From positions 1 through 39,453 of IMG/VR virus record IMGVR_UViG_3300020810_000291: a stretch of DNA of 39,453 nt. The stretch is one strand, 5' to 3'. The first letter of the stretch is position 1, and the number at the start of each line of letters is the position of its first letter. A program made the position numbers and the translations under genes. Source of the stretch: a virus. Positions 1 to 6,804 of the stretch are shown here, one piece after another. The notes beneath the pieces were generated by a model. It ran no database searches. It saw only the letters and a program-made list of their open reading frames with translations, and had not been told where the DNA came from.

Positions 1-1506
1 GACGAAATAGACATTATGGTACATGATGGTGCTGATTGGAAAGGTTACGCAAATGAATTTGCAACAACTGATCCAGCAGGTCCAATTGTAAGTGCTACTG
101 CTCCAACAGAGCAATCAGACGGTACTGCATTAGTAGATAATGATCTTTGGATTTCAACAGCAGATCTAGAAAACTTCCCAACTGTATATCGTTGGAATGC
201 AACATTAAGCTCTTGGGCGGTTGTTGATAAAACAGATCAAACTACTGAAAACGGAATGCTATTTGCAGACGCACGTTGGTCAACAACAGGCGGCACAGCA
301 ACAGCACATACAGCAGGCGATATAGTAGATATGCTATCAAGCAATTATCTAGATCCAGATGCTCCGGATCCAGCACTATATCCAAAAGGTATGCTGCTAT
401 GGAACCTACGTAGAAGCGGATTTAACGTTAAGCGTTTTGAGCGTAACTATGTAGACACAGGTGAAACTAACCCACGTCAGTCAGATGCAAGTATGGCAAA
501 CTACTATCCACATCGTTGGGTAACTGACTCATCAAATCAACCAGACGGCTCGGGTACATTTGGACGCCACGCACAGCGTAAGTCAGTTGTACAAGCACTA
601 CAAGCAATGGTTAACGGTAACCAAGATATCAGAGATGACGAAACAAGAGTATTCAATATAATGGCTACTCCAGGTTATCCTGAACTAATTGGTGAAATGG
701 TAACTCTAAACTATGACAGAAAGCTAACAGCATTTGTTGTAGGTGATACACCATTTAGACTAACACCAGATGCAACATCACTAAACAACTGGGCAACAAA
801 CGTTGCACTAGCTGTTGAAGATAACGATGACGGTGCAGTATCTAAAGACGAATACTTAGGCATGTATTACCCAAGTGGCTTTACAAGTGATAACGCAGGT
901 AATAATGTTGTTGTTCCAGCTTCGCATATGGCGCTAAGAACAATAGTATTAAACGACCAAGTTGCTTATCCTTGGTATGCTCCAGCAGGCTCAAGACGCG
1001 GCGGAGTTAGCAATGCTTCAGCAGCAGGTTATATTAATGCTGAGGGAGAATTTGTTTCAATTGCACTAAATGCAGGACAGCGTGATGTACTATATTCAAA
1101 TAGCATCAACCCAATTACACCAGTAGCTGGTGCAGGATTGTTAGTATTTGGACAAAAAACTCGTGCTAGAAGTGCAAGTGCATTAGACAGAGTTAACGTT
1201 GCAAGACTAACAGTTTACTTACGTAGACAGTTAGAAATACTTGCAAGACCATATCTATTTGAACCAAACGATGCAGCAACAAGATCACAAGTTAAAGCAG
1301 CAGCAGATGCGCTACTACTAGAACTTGTAAATCTAAGAGCATTGTATGACTTTGTAACTGTATGTGATACAACAAATAACACTACAGCTAGAATAGATAG
1401 AAATGAGTTGTATTTAGATATAGCCATTGAGCCAGTTAAGTCAATTGAGTTTATTTACATTCCATTGAGAATTAAGAACACAGGCGAAATAGCAGCATTA
1501 GGTTAA
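1..1506 (+). CDS. 18: Contractile tail sheath protein gp18 (C-terminal part, 5' truncated by window)
   Basis: The reading frame is open from the first base, so the true start lies upstream; about 500 residues are visible. It forms the contractile outer tube of the myovirus tail. The recognised part is the C-terminal half typical of T4-like sheath proteins: a region rich in FNVKRFERNY-like and NIMATPGYPELI-like segments (residues about 130-230 of the visible frame), followed by the conserved end in which a YLRRQLEILARPYLFEPND stretch precedes a core-forming C-terminal domain. It sits directly before the tail tube gene, the usual 18-19 order. A strong hairpin follows the stop codon. Family assignment rests on sequence resemblance and context; the N-terminal part cannot be judged here. 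Confidence 0.88.
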   Translation, partial: DEIDIMVHDGADWKGYANEFATTDPAGPIVSATAPTEQSDGTALVDNDLWISTADLENFPTVYRWNATLSSWAVVDKTDQTTENGMLFADARWSTTGGTATAHTAGDIVDMLSSNYLDPDAPDPALYPKGMLLWNLRRSGFNVKRFERNYVDTGETNPRQSDASMANYYPHRWVTDSSNQPDGSGTFGRHAQRKSVVQALQAMVNGNQDIRDDETRVFNIMATPGYPELIGEMVTLNYDRKLTAFVVGDTPFRLTPDATSLNNWATNVALAVEDNDDGAVSKDEYLGMYYPSGFTSDNAGNNVVVPASHMALRTIVLNDQVAYPWYAPAGSRRGGVSNASAAGYINAEGEFVSIALNAGQRDVLYSNSINPITPVAGAGLLVFGQKTRARSASALDRVNVARLTVYLRRQLEILARPYLFEPNDAATRSQVKAAADALLLELVNLRALYDFVTVCDTTNNTTARIDRNELYLDIAIEPVKSIEFIYIPLRIKNTGEIAALG

Positions 1507-1514
1507 TGCTAAAA

Positions 1515-1540
1515 TAAGGGCTCTTTAATTAGAGCCCTTA
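1515..1540 (+). terminator. Hairpin after gp18 (possible terminator)
   Basis: A perfect 10-bp inverted repeat (TAAGGGCTCT and AGAGCCCTTA) with a 6-nt loop lies just after the gp18 stop. No T-run follows, so it may terminate weakly or act in mRNA processing or stability. It precedes the late box of the tail tube gene. Confidence 0.55.
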
Positions 1541-1544
1541 ATAT

Positions 1545-1552
1545 GATAAATA
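1545..1552 (+). promoter_or_regulatory. Late promoter box (GATAAATA) for gp19
   Basis: GATAAATA followed by C matches the T4 late -10 element TATAAATA at 7 of 8 positions. It stands 21 nt before the gp19 ATG, and a Shine-Dalgarno AGGAGA lies between them, so this unit has an ordinary short leader. Confidence 0.6.
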
Positions 1553-1573
1553 CTACTGTATTAGGAGAATAGA

Positions 1574-2197
1574 ATGCCAGTAACAACATTACAAAATTTA
1601 TCAGTTCCGTTCGAGGGTGAACAGAACTCATCGCTATTGATGCCAAAGCTTCAATATCGTTTTAGAGTATCATTTACAAGCTTTGGTGCAACTGTAGACG
1701 ACAACGTAAAAGTCATGCAAGCACAAGTTGTAGATGTAACTCGTCCAAATTTAACATTTGAACAAATCACATTAGATGCTTATAACTCAAGAACATATCT
1801 TGCAGGTAAGCACACTTGGGACCCTATCTCGCTTACGTTGCGTGAAGATTCAAGTAACAATGTACAAAGAGCAGTTGGCAGCCAGCTACAGAAACAGTTC
1901 GACTTCTTTGAACAAGCTAGTGCAGCATCAGGCGGCAACTACAAATTCCAAACTGTTATTGAAATGCTAGACGGCGGCAATGCAGGTGTAGGACCACAAG
2001 TTTTAGATAGATTCGAACTTAAAGGCTGCTACATTGAATCAGCAAACTATAACACATTAGCATACGGCACAAGTGATGCAGTCACAGTTTCATTAAGTAT
2101 CCGTTATGATAATGCTATACAAAAAGGTACTGACGGAGGCGCTGTAACTGGCGTTGGCGAAGTAACGCCTAGAGGGCTTGGTGCCGGCGTAGTATAA
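1574..2197 (+). CDS. 19: Tail tube protein gp19
   Basis: A 207-residue protein that polymerises into the inner tail tube inside the sheath. It has the gp19 pattern: an N-terminal beta segment (LQYRFRVSF, residues about 26-34), a middle part with VTRPNLTFEQITLDAYNSR (about 55-73), then the beta strand WDPISLTLRED and a C-terminal SIRYDNA end. Length is close to the usual figure of about 160-210. The ATG is well placed behind TTAGGAGAA. The gene lies between gp18 and a terminator, and a late box sits upstream, as expected for a major virion protein. Confidence 0.85.
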   Translation: MPVTTLQNLSVPFEGEQNSSLLMPKLQYRFRVSFTSFGATVDDNVKVMQAQVVDVTRPNLTFEQITLDAYNSRTYLAGKHTWDPISLTLREDSSNNVQRAVGSQLQKQFDFFEQASAASGGNYKFQTVIEMLDGGNAGVGPQVLDRFELKGCYIESANYNTLAYGTSDAVTVSLSIRYDNAIQKGTDGGAVTGVGEVTPRGLGAGVV

Positions 2198-2220
2198 AAT
2201 ACTTAGATTGGATTCTATTC

Positions 2221-2252
2221 AAAACGGAGGCTTTACGTCTCCGTTTTTTTTT
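2221..2252 (+). terminator. Rho-independent terminator after gp19
   Basis: A 9-bp stem (AAAACGGAG with CTCCGTTTT), a loop of about 9 nt and a run of T residues form a classic intrinsic terminator. It ends two bases before the next late box, so gp19 and the next gene are separate transcription units. Confidence 0.85.
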
Positions 2253-2253
2253 A

Positions 2254-2261
2254 GATAAATA
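2254..2261 (+). promoter_or_regulatory. Late promoter box (GATAAATA), 4 nt before ATG
   Basis: GATAAATA immediately follows the terminator T-run. Only 4 nt (CATT) separate it from the ATG of the next gene, and no Shine-Dalgarno is present. In T4, transcription starts about 6 nt after the box, so the mRNA should begin at or next to the start codon. Confidence 0.6.
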
Positions 2262-2265
2262 CATT

Positions 2266-3483
2266 ATGGCATATCAATATAGTAATAACAATAATATACA
2301 TTTAAAAGATGCACAACATGCACAAAACTTTTATACACAAAGTTCTTTGAGGTTTGCGCCAAATGTAAAGTATCTTTACCATGTTGTCTTTAATTTAAAA
2401 AAAGCAGTAGGTGTAGGTGCTACACCAAACGACGAAGTTGCAAGATTTGCGCCAAACACGTCGAGGCTTTTAAAAGAAATTGCAGTGATGGTTAAAACAG
2501 CAGATTTACCTCAATATACTGCAAGTGTTGATACTAAAAATCAATATAATAGAAAAAAGAATATTCAAACTAGGATCGATTATTCTCCCGTTACTATAAC
2601 ACTTCATGATGATAACAGTAGTGTAACATCTACTATGATGAAAGAATACTATAATTATTATTATACAGACGGCGTGAATTCACCGACAGCATATTCTACA
2701 CGTAACAAATATAATTCAAATAATAGATCTAGATACGGTTTAGATAACGATAAAACTGATACATTTTTTGATAATATTAAAATATTCCAATTAGGTAGAC
2801 AGCGATGGTATAGTTATACATTAGTAAACCCTCTTGTTACTTCTTGGGGGCACGATTCATTAGATTATTCCGATGGTGCAGGAACACTTGAAAATACTAT
2901 GACAATAAATTATGAATCAGTATTTTACGACAACGGTAAGGTAGGCGAAAATAGTGAACCTATTAACTTTGAAGATCCTAGCTTTTATGATACAACTCCT
3001 AGCCCGTTAGAAGCAACTGGATCATCCGGATGGGTGAATCCTGATATTTCAAATGTGATACCTTCACCCGTTAGCGGATTAGTAAATACTCTTAACACAA
3101 TTACTAATATAGCAAACACGGCATCTACAGTGGCAAATGTATTTAATCAGTTCGAAGGTTTATCTAGAGGAGCACAAATAGGCTCTGCTGCAATACTTGC
3201 AAGTAGATTGATTCCTCAACAACCAACTGTTTTATCAGGAGCACAAATAGCATCTGAAATTAATGCTTCACCTCAATTTGGAGCAGTGTTAACTAAACAG
3301 GCTGTACTAAAAGGATATGTTCCTGGTTTTGATTCAACTAATGCATGGCAATACGACGAATTAAGTACAACGGAAAAGAATGATATAATGAATGATGTGT
3401 TTGCAAAGTCGACACAGGTTGAAGAAACAGCAGAGTCATTACCAATTAAGAGACTTGCAACAAATATAATTCAAGGTGGATAA
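2266..3483 (+). CDS. Tail-tube-like virion/baseplate protein with C-terminal extension
   Basis: A 405-residue protein. Residues about 30-130 follow the same plan as gp19 of this window: a KYLYHVVFNL strand, then V-x(2)-ADLP, a QYNRK turn and a strand ending YSPVTITLHDD that parallels gp19 WDPISLTLRED. This suggests the tail-tube fold used by gp19 and by the T4 tube-initiator baseplate proteins gp48 and gp54. The last 170 residues are a different, alanine- and asparagine-rich region with no recognised domain. A late box lies 4 nt before the ATG and there is no Shine-Dalgarno. The role as a tube initiator or tube paralog is inference; the virion role is supported by neighbours gp18, gp19 and gp4. 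Confidence 0.5.
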   Translation: MAYQYSNNNNIHLKDAQHAQNFYTQSSLRFAPNVKYLYHVVFNLKKAVGVGATPNDEVARFAPNTSRLLKEIAVMVKTADLPQYTASVDTKNQYNRKKNIQTRIDYSPVTITLHDDNSSVTSTMMKEYYNYYYTDGVNSPTAYSTRNKYNSNNRSRYGLDNDKTDTFFDNIKIFQLGRQRWYSYTLVNPLVTSWGHDSLDYSDGAGTLENTMTINYESVFYDNGKVGENSEPINFEDPSFYDTTPSPLEATGSSGWVNPDISNVIPSPVSGLVNTLNTITNIANTASTVANVFNQFEGLSRGAQIGSAAILASRLIPQQPTVLSGAQIASEINASPQFGAVLTKQAVLKGYVPGFDSTNAWQYDELSTTEKNDIMNDVFAKSTQVEETAESLPIKRLATNIIQGG

Positions 3484-3484
3484 T

Positions 3485-3820
3485 ATGGAATATTTTGATC
3501 AAGATAATTTTTTTGATAGGCAGGATAATGAAAGAGTGCCTGTTACATCTAATGAATATAATGCATTAAATGGATATTTTGAAAAAAGAGGATTTAGTAA
3601 ATCAAGTTCTAGAAAAATATCTGTAATGCTATTAGAACAAGCAAATAATAATAACATTCCAGTATTTCAATTAATAGATACACTTAATGGGTTATCACCT
3701 GTAGAACTTAACACTACGATATCTCAAATTTTAAATTTTAATAGAACTAAATCTAGCACAATAGGTTTTTCTCAAAATTTAGAATCTGCTAATTTTAGTC
3801 AAAGAAATATTATAATTTAA
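3485..3820 (+). CDS. Small conserved marine T4-like phage protein
   Basis: A 111-residue protein. I chose the ATG at 3485 because AAGGTGG lies 5 nt upstream; a GTG at 3476 in the same frame is the longer alternative and would overlap the previous gene. The middle reads as a short helical domain (ISVMLLEQA, then PVFQLIDTL and SPVELNTTISQILN), a pattern I associate with small proteins near tail and head-completion genes of marine T4-like phages. No function is recognised. It overlaps nothing if the ATG is used and is co-transcribed with the tube-like gene and gp4. Confidence 0.6.
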   Translation: MEYFDQDNFFDRQDNERVPVTSNEYNALNGYFEKRGFSKSSSRKISVMLLEQANNNNIPVFQLIDTLNGLSPVELNTTISQILNFNRTKSSTIGFSQNLESANFSQRNIII

Positions 3821-3821
3821 A

Positions 3822-4262
3822 ATGGCTAGGTATGCACAAGGTAAGTATACGATTAAAAATCCTGAAAAGTATGCTGGTAACAAAGCTCCCACATATCGAA
3901 GTGGATGGGAATTTCACTTTATGAAATTTTGTGATGAGCATCCTTCTATTACACAATGGGCAAGTGAAGCAATACGTATTCCTTACAGAAATCCATTAAC
4001 TGGCAAACACACCATTTATGTTCCAGATTTTTTTATAGCATATAATGATGCAAAAGGCAGAAGCCATGCCGAACTTATTGAAGTAAAACCTAGTAATCAA
4101 GCTGTAAAAGAAAATCTAGGAAAATCAAAACATAACCAAGTTCATTATGTAATCAATCAAGCAAAGTGGGAAGCAGCACGAACTTGGTCAAAACAAAATA
4201 AAATTACATTTCGTATCATAACTGAAAAAGATTTATACCACCAAGGCCGCACACGTAAATAG
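3822..4262 (+). CDS. 4: Head completion protein gp4 (nuclease-fold)
   Basis: A 146-residue protein of the gp4 head-completion family, which in T4 acts after DNA packaging to finish the head before tail joining. It has a PD-(D/E)xK-type nuclease arrangement: RSGWE with E30, then VPDFF with D69, then ELIEVKPS with E87 and K89. Length matches T4 gp4 (about 150). The ATG follows the previous stop by one base, so translation is probably coupled. It lies in the structural block, which agrees. A TnsA-like or other small nuclease is the alternative reading of the same motif. Confidence 0.72.
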   Translation: MARYAQGKYTIKNPEKYAGNKAPTYRSGWEFHFMKFCDEHPSITQWASEAIRIPYRNPLTGKHTIYVPDFFIAYNDAKGRSHAELIEVKPSNQAVKENLGKSKHNQVHYVINQAKWEAARTWSKQNKITFRIITEKDLYHQGRTRK

Positions 4263-4270
4263 GCTAAATA
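4263..4270 (+). promoter_or_regulatory. Late promoter box (GCTAAATA)
   Basis: GCTAAATAC lies just after the gp4 stop and 40 nt before the next ATG. It matches the CTAAATAC form seen at other late units in this window. Confidence 0.5.
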
Positions 4271-4271
4271 C

Positions 4272-4295
4272 TTATGGAGAGGGCAAACTCCATAA
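4272..4295 (+). terminator. Hairpin between gp4 and the membrane-protein gene
   Basis: An 8-bp inverted repeat (TTATGGAG and CTCCATAA) with an 8-nt loop. There is no T-run. It overlaps the predicted start of the late transcript, so it may act mainly on read-through RNA from upstream. Confidence 0.4.
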
Positions 4296-4310
4296 ATTGA
4301 GGGTAAGATT

Positions 4311-4796
4311 ATGATAGATCCAATTACAGCGATCACCGCCGCTACGGCTGCATTTAATGGTGTGAAAAAACTAGTTCATGCTGGTAGAGAAATTGAAGAC
4401 GTTATGGGGCAACTGGGTAAGTGGTACGGTGCTGCTGCTGATTTAAACAGAGCAGAAGCACAACGTAAAAACCCTCCAATCTTTACAAAATTATTTAATG
4501 GCGGCTCTGTAGAAGAAGAAGCATTAGCCATTATCGTACAGAAGAAAAAACTGGCAGAACAAGAACAACAACTCCAAGACATGCTGAACATAAGATTTGG
4601 TTATGGTACTTGGAAAGAAATGATCGAATTGCGTAGAAAAATACGTAAGGAACGCGAAGAAACTTTGTACAAGCAGCAAGAACGTAAGGCAGCATTTATG
4701 GAAGGTTTCCTTGTTATAATCCTACTTGTAGGCTTAGCTGGGTTGATAGGACTTTCTGTATGGCTAACAGGACTTGGTGCCGGCTGGTGGGGCTAA
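4311..4796 (+). CDS. Coiled-coil protein with C-terminal membrane segment
   Basis: A 161-residue protein. Residues 1-45 are alanine-rich and amphipathic, residues about 70-128 are strongly charged and likely coiled coil (EEEALAIIVQKKKLAEQEQQ and on), and residues about 131-156 form one hydrophobic span ending in GAGWWG. This gives a cytoplasmic helical body anchored at its C-terminus. A GAGGG Shine-Dalgarno stands 7 nt before the ATG. It has its own late box and sits among virion and packaging genes. A lysis or envelope role (holin-like or spanin-like) or a virion role are both possible; neither is shown. Confidence 0.65.
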   Translation: MIDPITAITAATAAFNGVKKLVHAGREIEDVMGQLGKWYGAAADLNRAEAQRKNPPIFTKLFNGGSVEEEALAIIVQKKKLAEQEQQLQDMLNIRFGYGTWKEMIELRRKIRKEREETLYKQQERKAAFMEGFLVIILLVGLAGLIGLSVWLTGLGAGWWG

Positions 4797-4928
4797 ATTG
4801 TTATATACCATTAAGTAATGAAAATACATCCGGTACTACTACATATCAATCTTGGTATAATAAAAAACTAAAAACATAGTATCAAATAGATTAAAAGAAG
4901 ATATTAAATTTTACGGCTACGAATTTTA

Positions 4929-4936
4929 ACTAAATA
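4929..4936 (+). promoter_or_regulatory. Late promoter box (ACTAAATA) for gp16
   Basis: ACTAAATAC lies in the 165-nt gap before the gp16 candidate, 25 nt upstream of its ATG; AGGTG lies between as the ribosome site. The rest of the gap (4797-4928) shows no gene, tRNA or clear hairpin. Confidence 0.5.
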
Positions 4937-4961
4937 CTTCAAATAATATAGGTGTAATACT

Positions 4962-5465
4962 ATGACTAAAAAACTTGAAGACTTGCTTAATTTACCTGAT
5001 TCGAGGGAAATTATTAAAAATGCTGAGAAGCAAGAAAAACAGCAAGCAAAATACGAAATCAAAGAACAAAATAAAACAATTCGTGATATAGAAGAGTTTG
5101 ATAAAATAACTTCAGCACTACCTGCAGTTAAAGGCTTAGGAGATATGGCTGATAAAGAACTTAACGAAGTTGCACAAAAAGCCATGGATGCATATGACGA
5201 TTTAATGGACTTAGGTATGAATGTTGAGTCGCGTTATGCAAGCAGAGTATTTGAAGTTGCTGGCGGCATGCTTAAGACTTCTCTAGATGCTAAAACAGCA
5301 AAACTAGATAAAAAACTTAAAATGATAGAACTACAACTTAAAAAAGAAAAGCAAGATAGAGATTCAAATCCAAATAACAACGATATTGTTAATGGCGACG
5401 GATATGTTGTAACAGACCGTAATAGTTTATTAGCACAGCTAAAAGGCATGAATAAAGATAAATAG
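4962..5465 (+). CDS. 16: Terminase small subunit gp16 (probable)
   Basis: A 167-residue, mostly helical and highly charged protein. It resembles T4 gp16, the DNA-recognising terminase subunit: acidic N-terminus (KLEDLLNLPDSREI), a central helical hairpin with MNVESRYASRVFEVAGGMLKT-like content (residues about 86-106, cf. the helical oligomerisation core of gp16), a coiled-coil LDKKLKMIELQLKKEKQ, and a C-terminal tail with VNGDGYVVTDRNSLLAQL. Length matches (T4 gp16 is 164). It lies two genes before gp17, while in T4 the two are adjacent. No helix-turn-helix is obvious, so the assignment relies on helical pattern, size and context. Confidence 0.62.
   Translation: MTKKLEDLLNLPDSREIIKNAEKQEKQQAKYEIKEQNKTIRDIEEFDKITSALPAVKGLGDMADKELNEVAQKAMDAYDDLMDLGMNVESRYASRVFEVAGGMLKTSLDAKTAKLDKKLKMIELQLKKEKQDRDSNPNNNDIVNGDGYVVTDRNSLLAQLKGMNKDK
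5457..5464 (+). promoter_or_regulatory. Late promoter box (GATAAATA) overlapping gp16 stop
   Basis: GATAAATA spans the last codons of the gp16 candidate and lies 17 nt before the next ATG, with AAGGA between. Confidence 0.45.
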
Positions 5466-5481
5466 TATATAAGGAATTACG

Positions 5482-5991
5482 ATGAGATCATTTACTGAAA
5501 TACTAACAGAGTCTAAAAAGACTTATGAATTTAAAATGGGCGTTGCTGGCGAATTACCGAAAGAATTTGAAGATACTTTAGAAACTTCTCTAAAGAAATT
5601 TGACATCCAAAGTATCGGCGCAGGAAAAAAGACACCGATACAAGAACGTCCATTAGATTTTCCACAACTTCAAAATATGGAAGTTACTTACTACGATATT
5701 GAACTTGGCTATCCTACTACTCCGCAAGTAATGCAAGAGTATGTTGGACGTTGCTGCGGCATAGACCAAGCATATGTTATAGTAAGAGGGGCTAATGATC
5801 CTAGAGAAGATTACCAAGAAAAAGCTGACGAAGGTCCATATGAAACTTTGTTAACAACTGAAGAATTAAAATCAGAAAGTGCGCAAGAATCAGCAGGCGA
5901 AAGTCGTGTAATGGAATTATTAAAAGAGCTTGAAACAGCAAGAAAAGAGCGTGAGCACGATCCTGCCGCGGCAGCACCAACGGAGAAATAA
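5482..5991 (+). CDS. Head-associated protein candidate with N-terminal prohead-type peptide
   Basis: A 169-residue acidic protein. It begins MRSFTEILTESKK, similar to the short N-terminal leaders common on prohead proteins of T4-like phages; LTE followed by S fits the (L/I)-x-E cleavage rule of the prohead protease gp21. The middle (about 60-110) is a compact predicted domain with YYDIELGYPTTPQVMQEYV and AYVIVRGANDPRE; the end is glutamate-rich. The ATG follows AAGGAATTAC. It sits between gp16 and gp17. The function is not recognised; head or portal-vertex association is inference from the leader and position. Confidence 0.5.
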   Translation: MRSFTEILTESKKTYEFKMGVAGELPKEFEDTLETSLKKFDIQSIGAGKKTPIQERPLDFPQLQNMEVTYYDIELGYPTTPQVMQEYVGRCCGIDQAYVIVRGANDPREDYQEKADEGPYETLLTTEELKSESAQESAGESRVMELLKELETARKEREHDPAAAAPTEK

Positions 5992-5992
5992 A

Positions 5993-6733
5993 ATGAATAT
6001 GAAAAAATTATTAGAGTCAATGGACAACATCGAAGAGTGTGGCATGAATGCTAGTGCTGATCCAATGATGGCGCCAAAGCCAGCAGACGAAGGTATGCCA
6101 GTATCTATGAACATTAGTTTAAATGCTAGTGGTGAAAAAAATGTATCAGACTTAATTAACATGATGAAAAATGCAGGCTTGGGAGGCGCTGCTCAAGTTA
6201 CTCCAGATATGATGCCACCGCGTCAAGATATGGAACGACTACGTGATATTGTAGACGAGCCAGCAGATGGATTAGCACCTGATGCAGATCAACTGCCAAC
6301 AGAGCCGGAAATGGAACCTTCATTAGGTAAAGAAGAGATTGCTACAGACGACGAAGCTGATGTTGAAGGATATGCTAACGAACCAGAACCAGCATACGGT
6401 GACATGTCAGATGTGATACCAGACGGTAATGATTTAAACCGTAAGAAGAAATCACACCCACCAGTAGCAGGTGGTGATAATCCTATGGCACTTGCTGACG
6501 AAGATGAAACTACATATGCTATTAGAGGTAAAAGTCCTGAAGCACAAGAAGAATTATCACGTAAAGCAAATGCAAGTAATACAATGGAATCAAATATTAA
6601 ATCAAAGTTAATGGCTGCACTATCTGAAAAGAAAAAACAACCAGATTTAAATGACGACGGCAAGAATGACTTCAAGGATGTTCAGATTGCACGTAAGAAC
6701 GCAGCAGCAAAAGCAGCAGCTAAAAAGAAATAA
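5993..6733 (+). CDS. Acidic head-associated candidate with dockerin-like calcium loop
   Basis: A 246-residue protein. I chose ATG 5993 because GGAGAAATAAA precedes it; an upstream in-frame start at 5930 would lie wholly inside the previous gene. Residues 39-62 (MNISLNASGEKNVSDLINMM and on) form a short conserved segment followed by a disordered acidic region (about 70-190). The end carries DLNDDGKNDFKD (residues 218-229), which fits an EF-hand or dockerin-like calcium loop, then an alanine-lysine tail. The N-terminus (KKLLES) could be a gp21-type cleavage leader. A terminator follows. Virion or scaffold role is inferred from neighbours only. Confidence 0.5.
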   Translation: MNMKKLLESMDNIEECGMNASADPMMAPKPADEGMPVSMNISLNASGEKNVSDLINMMKNAGLGGAAQVTPDMMPPRQDMERLRDIVDEPADGLAPDADQLPTEPEMEPSLGKEEIATDDEADVEGYANEPEPAYGDMSDVIPDGNDLNRKKKSHPPVAGGDNPMALADEDETTYAIRGKSPEAQEELSRKANASNTMESNIKSKLMAALSEKKKQPDLNDDGKNDFKDVQIARKNAAAKAAAKKK

Positions 6734-6762
6734 GAACGTTCTACCGACAGAGCGAACGGCCC

Positions 6763-6790
6763 AAATAGCACCTTAGGGTGCTATTTTTTT
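6763..6790 (+). terminator. Rho-independent terminator before gp17
   Basis: A perfect 10-bp stem (AAATAGCACC with GGTGCTATTT), a TTAG loop and a T-run up to 6790. It ends the gp16 unit and abuts the late box of gp17. Confidence 0.88.
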
Positions 6791-6791
6791 G

Positions 6792-6799
6792 ACTAAATA
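6792..6799 (+). promoter_or_regulatory. Late promoter box (ACTAAATA), 5 nt before gp17 ATG
   Basis: ACTAAATA then TTACT then ATG. There is no Shine-Dalgarno, and the upstream terminator isolates the unit, so the gp17 mRNA is predicted to be leaderless. Confidence 0.55.
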
Positions 6800-6804
6800 T
6801 TACT

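Noticed and set aside
4797-4928. Possible tRNA or small RNA in the gap before gp16
   Set aside because: No cloverleaf stems, TTCRA arm or terminator-like hairpin can be drawn; only the late box at 4929 is supported.
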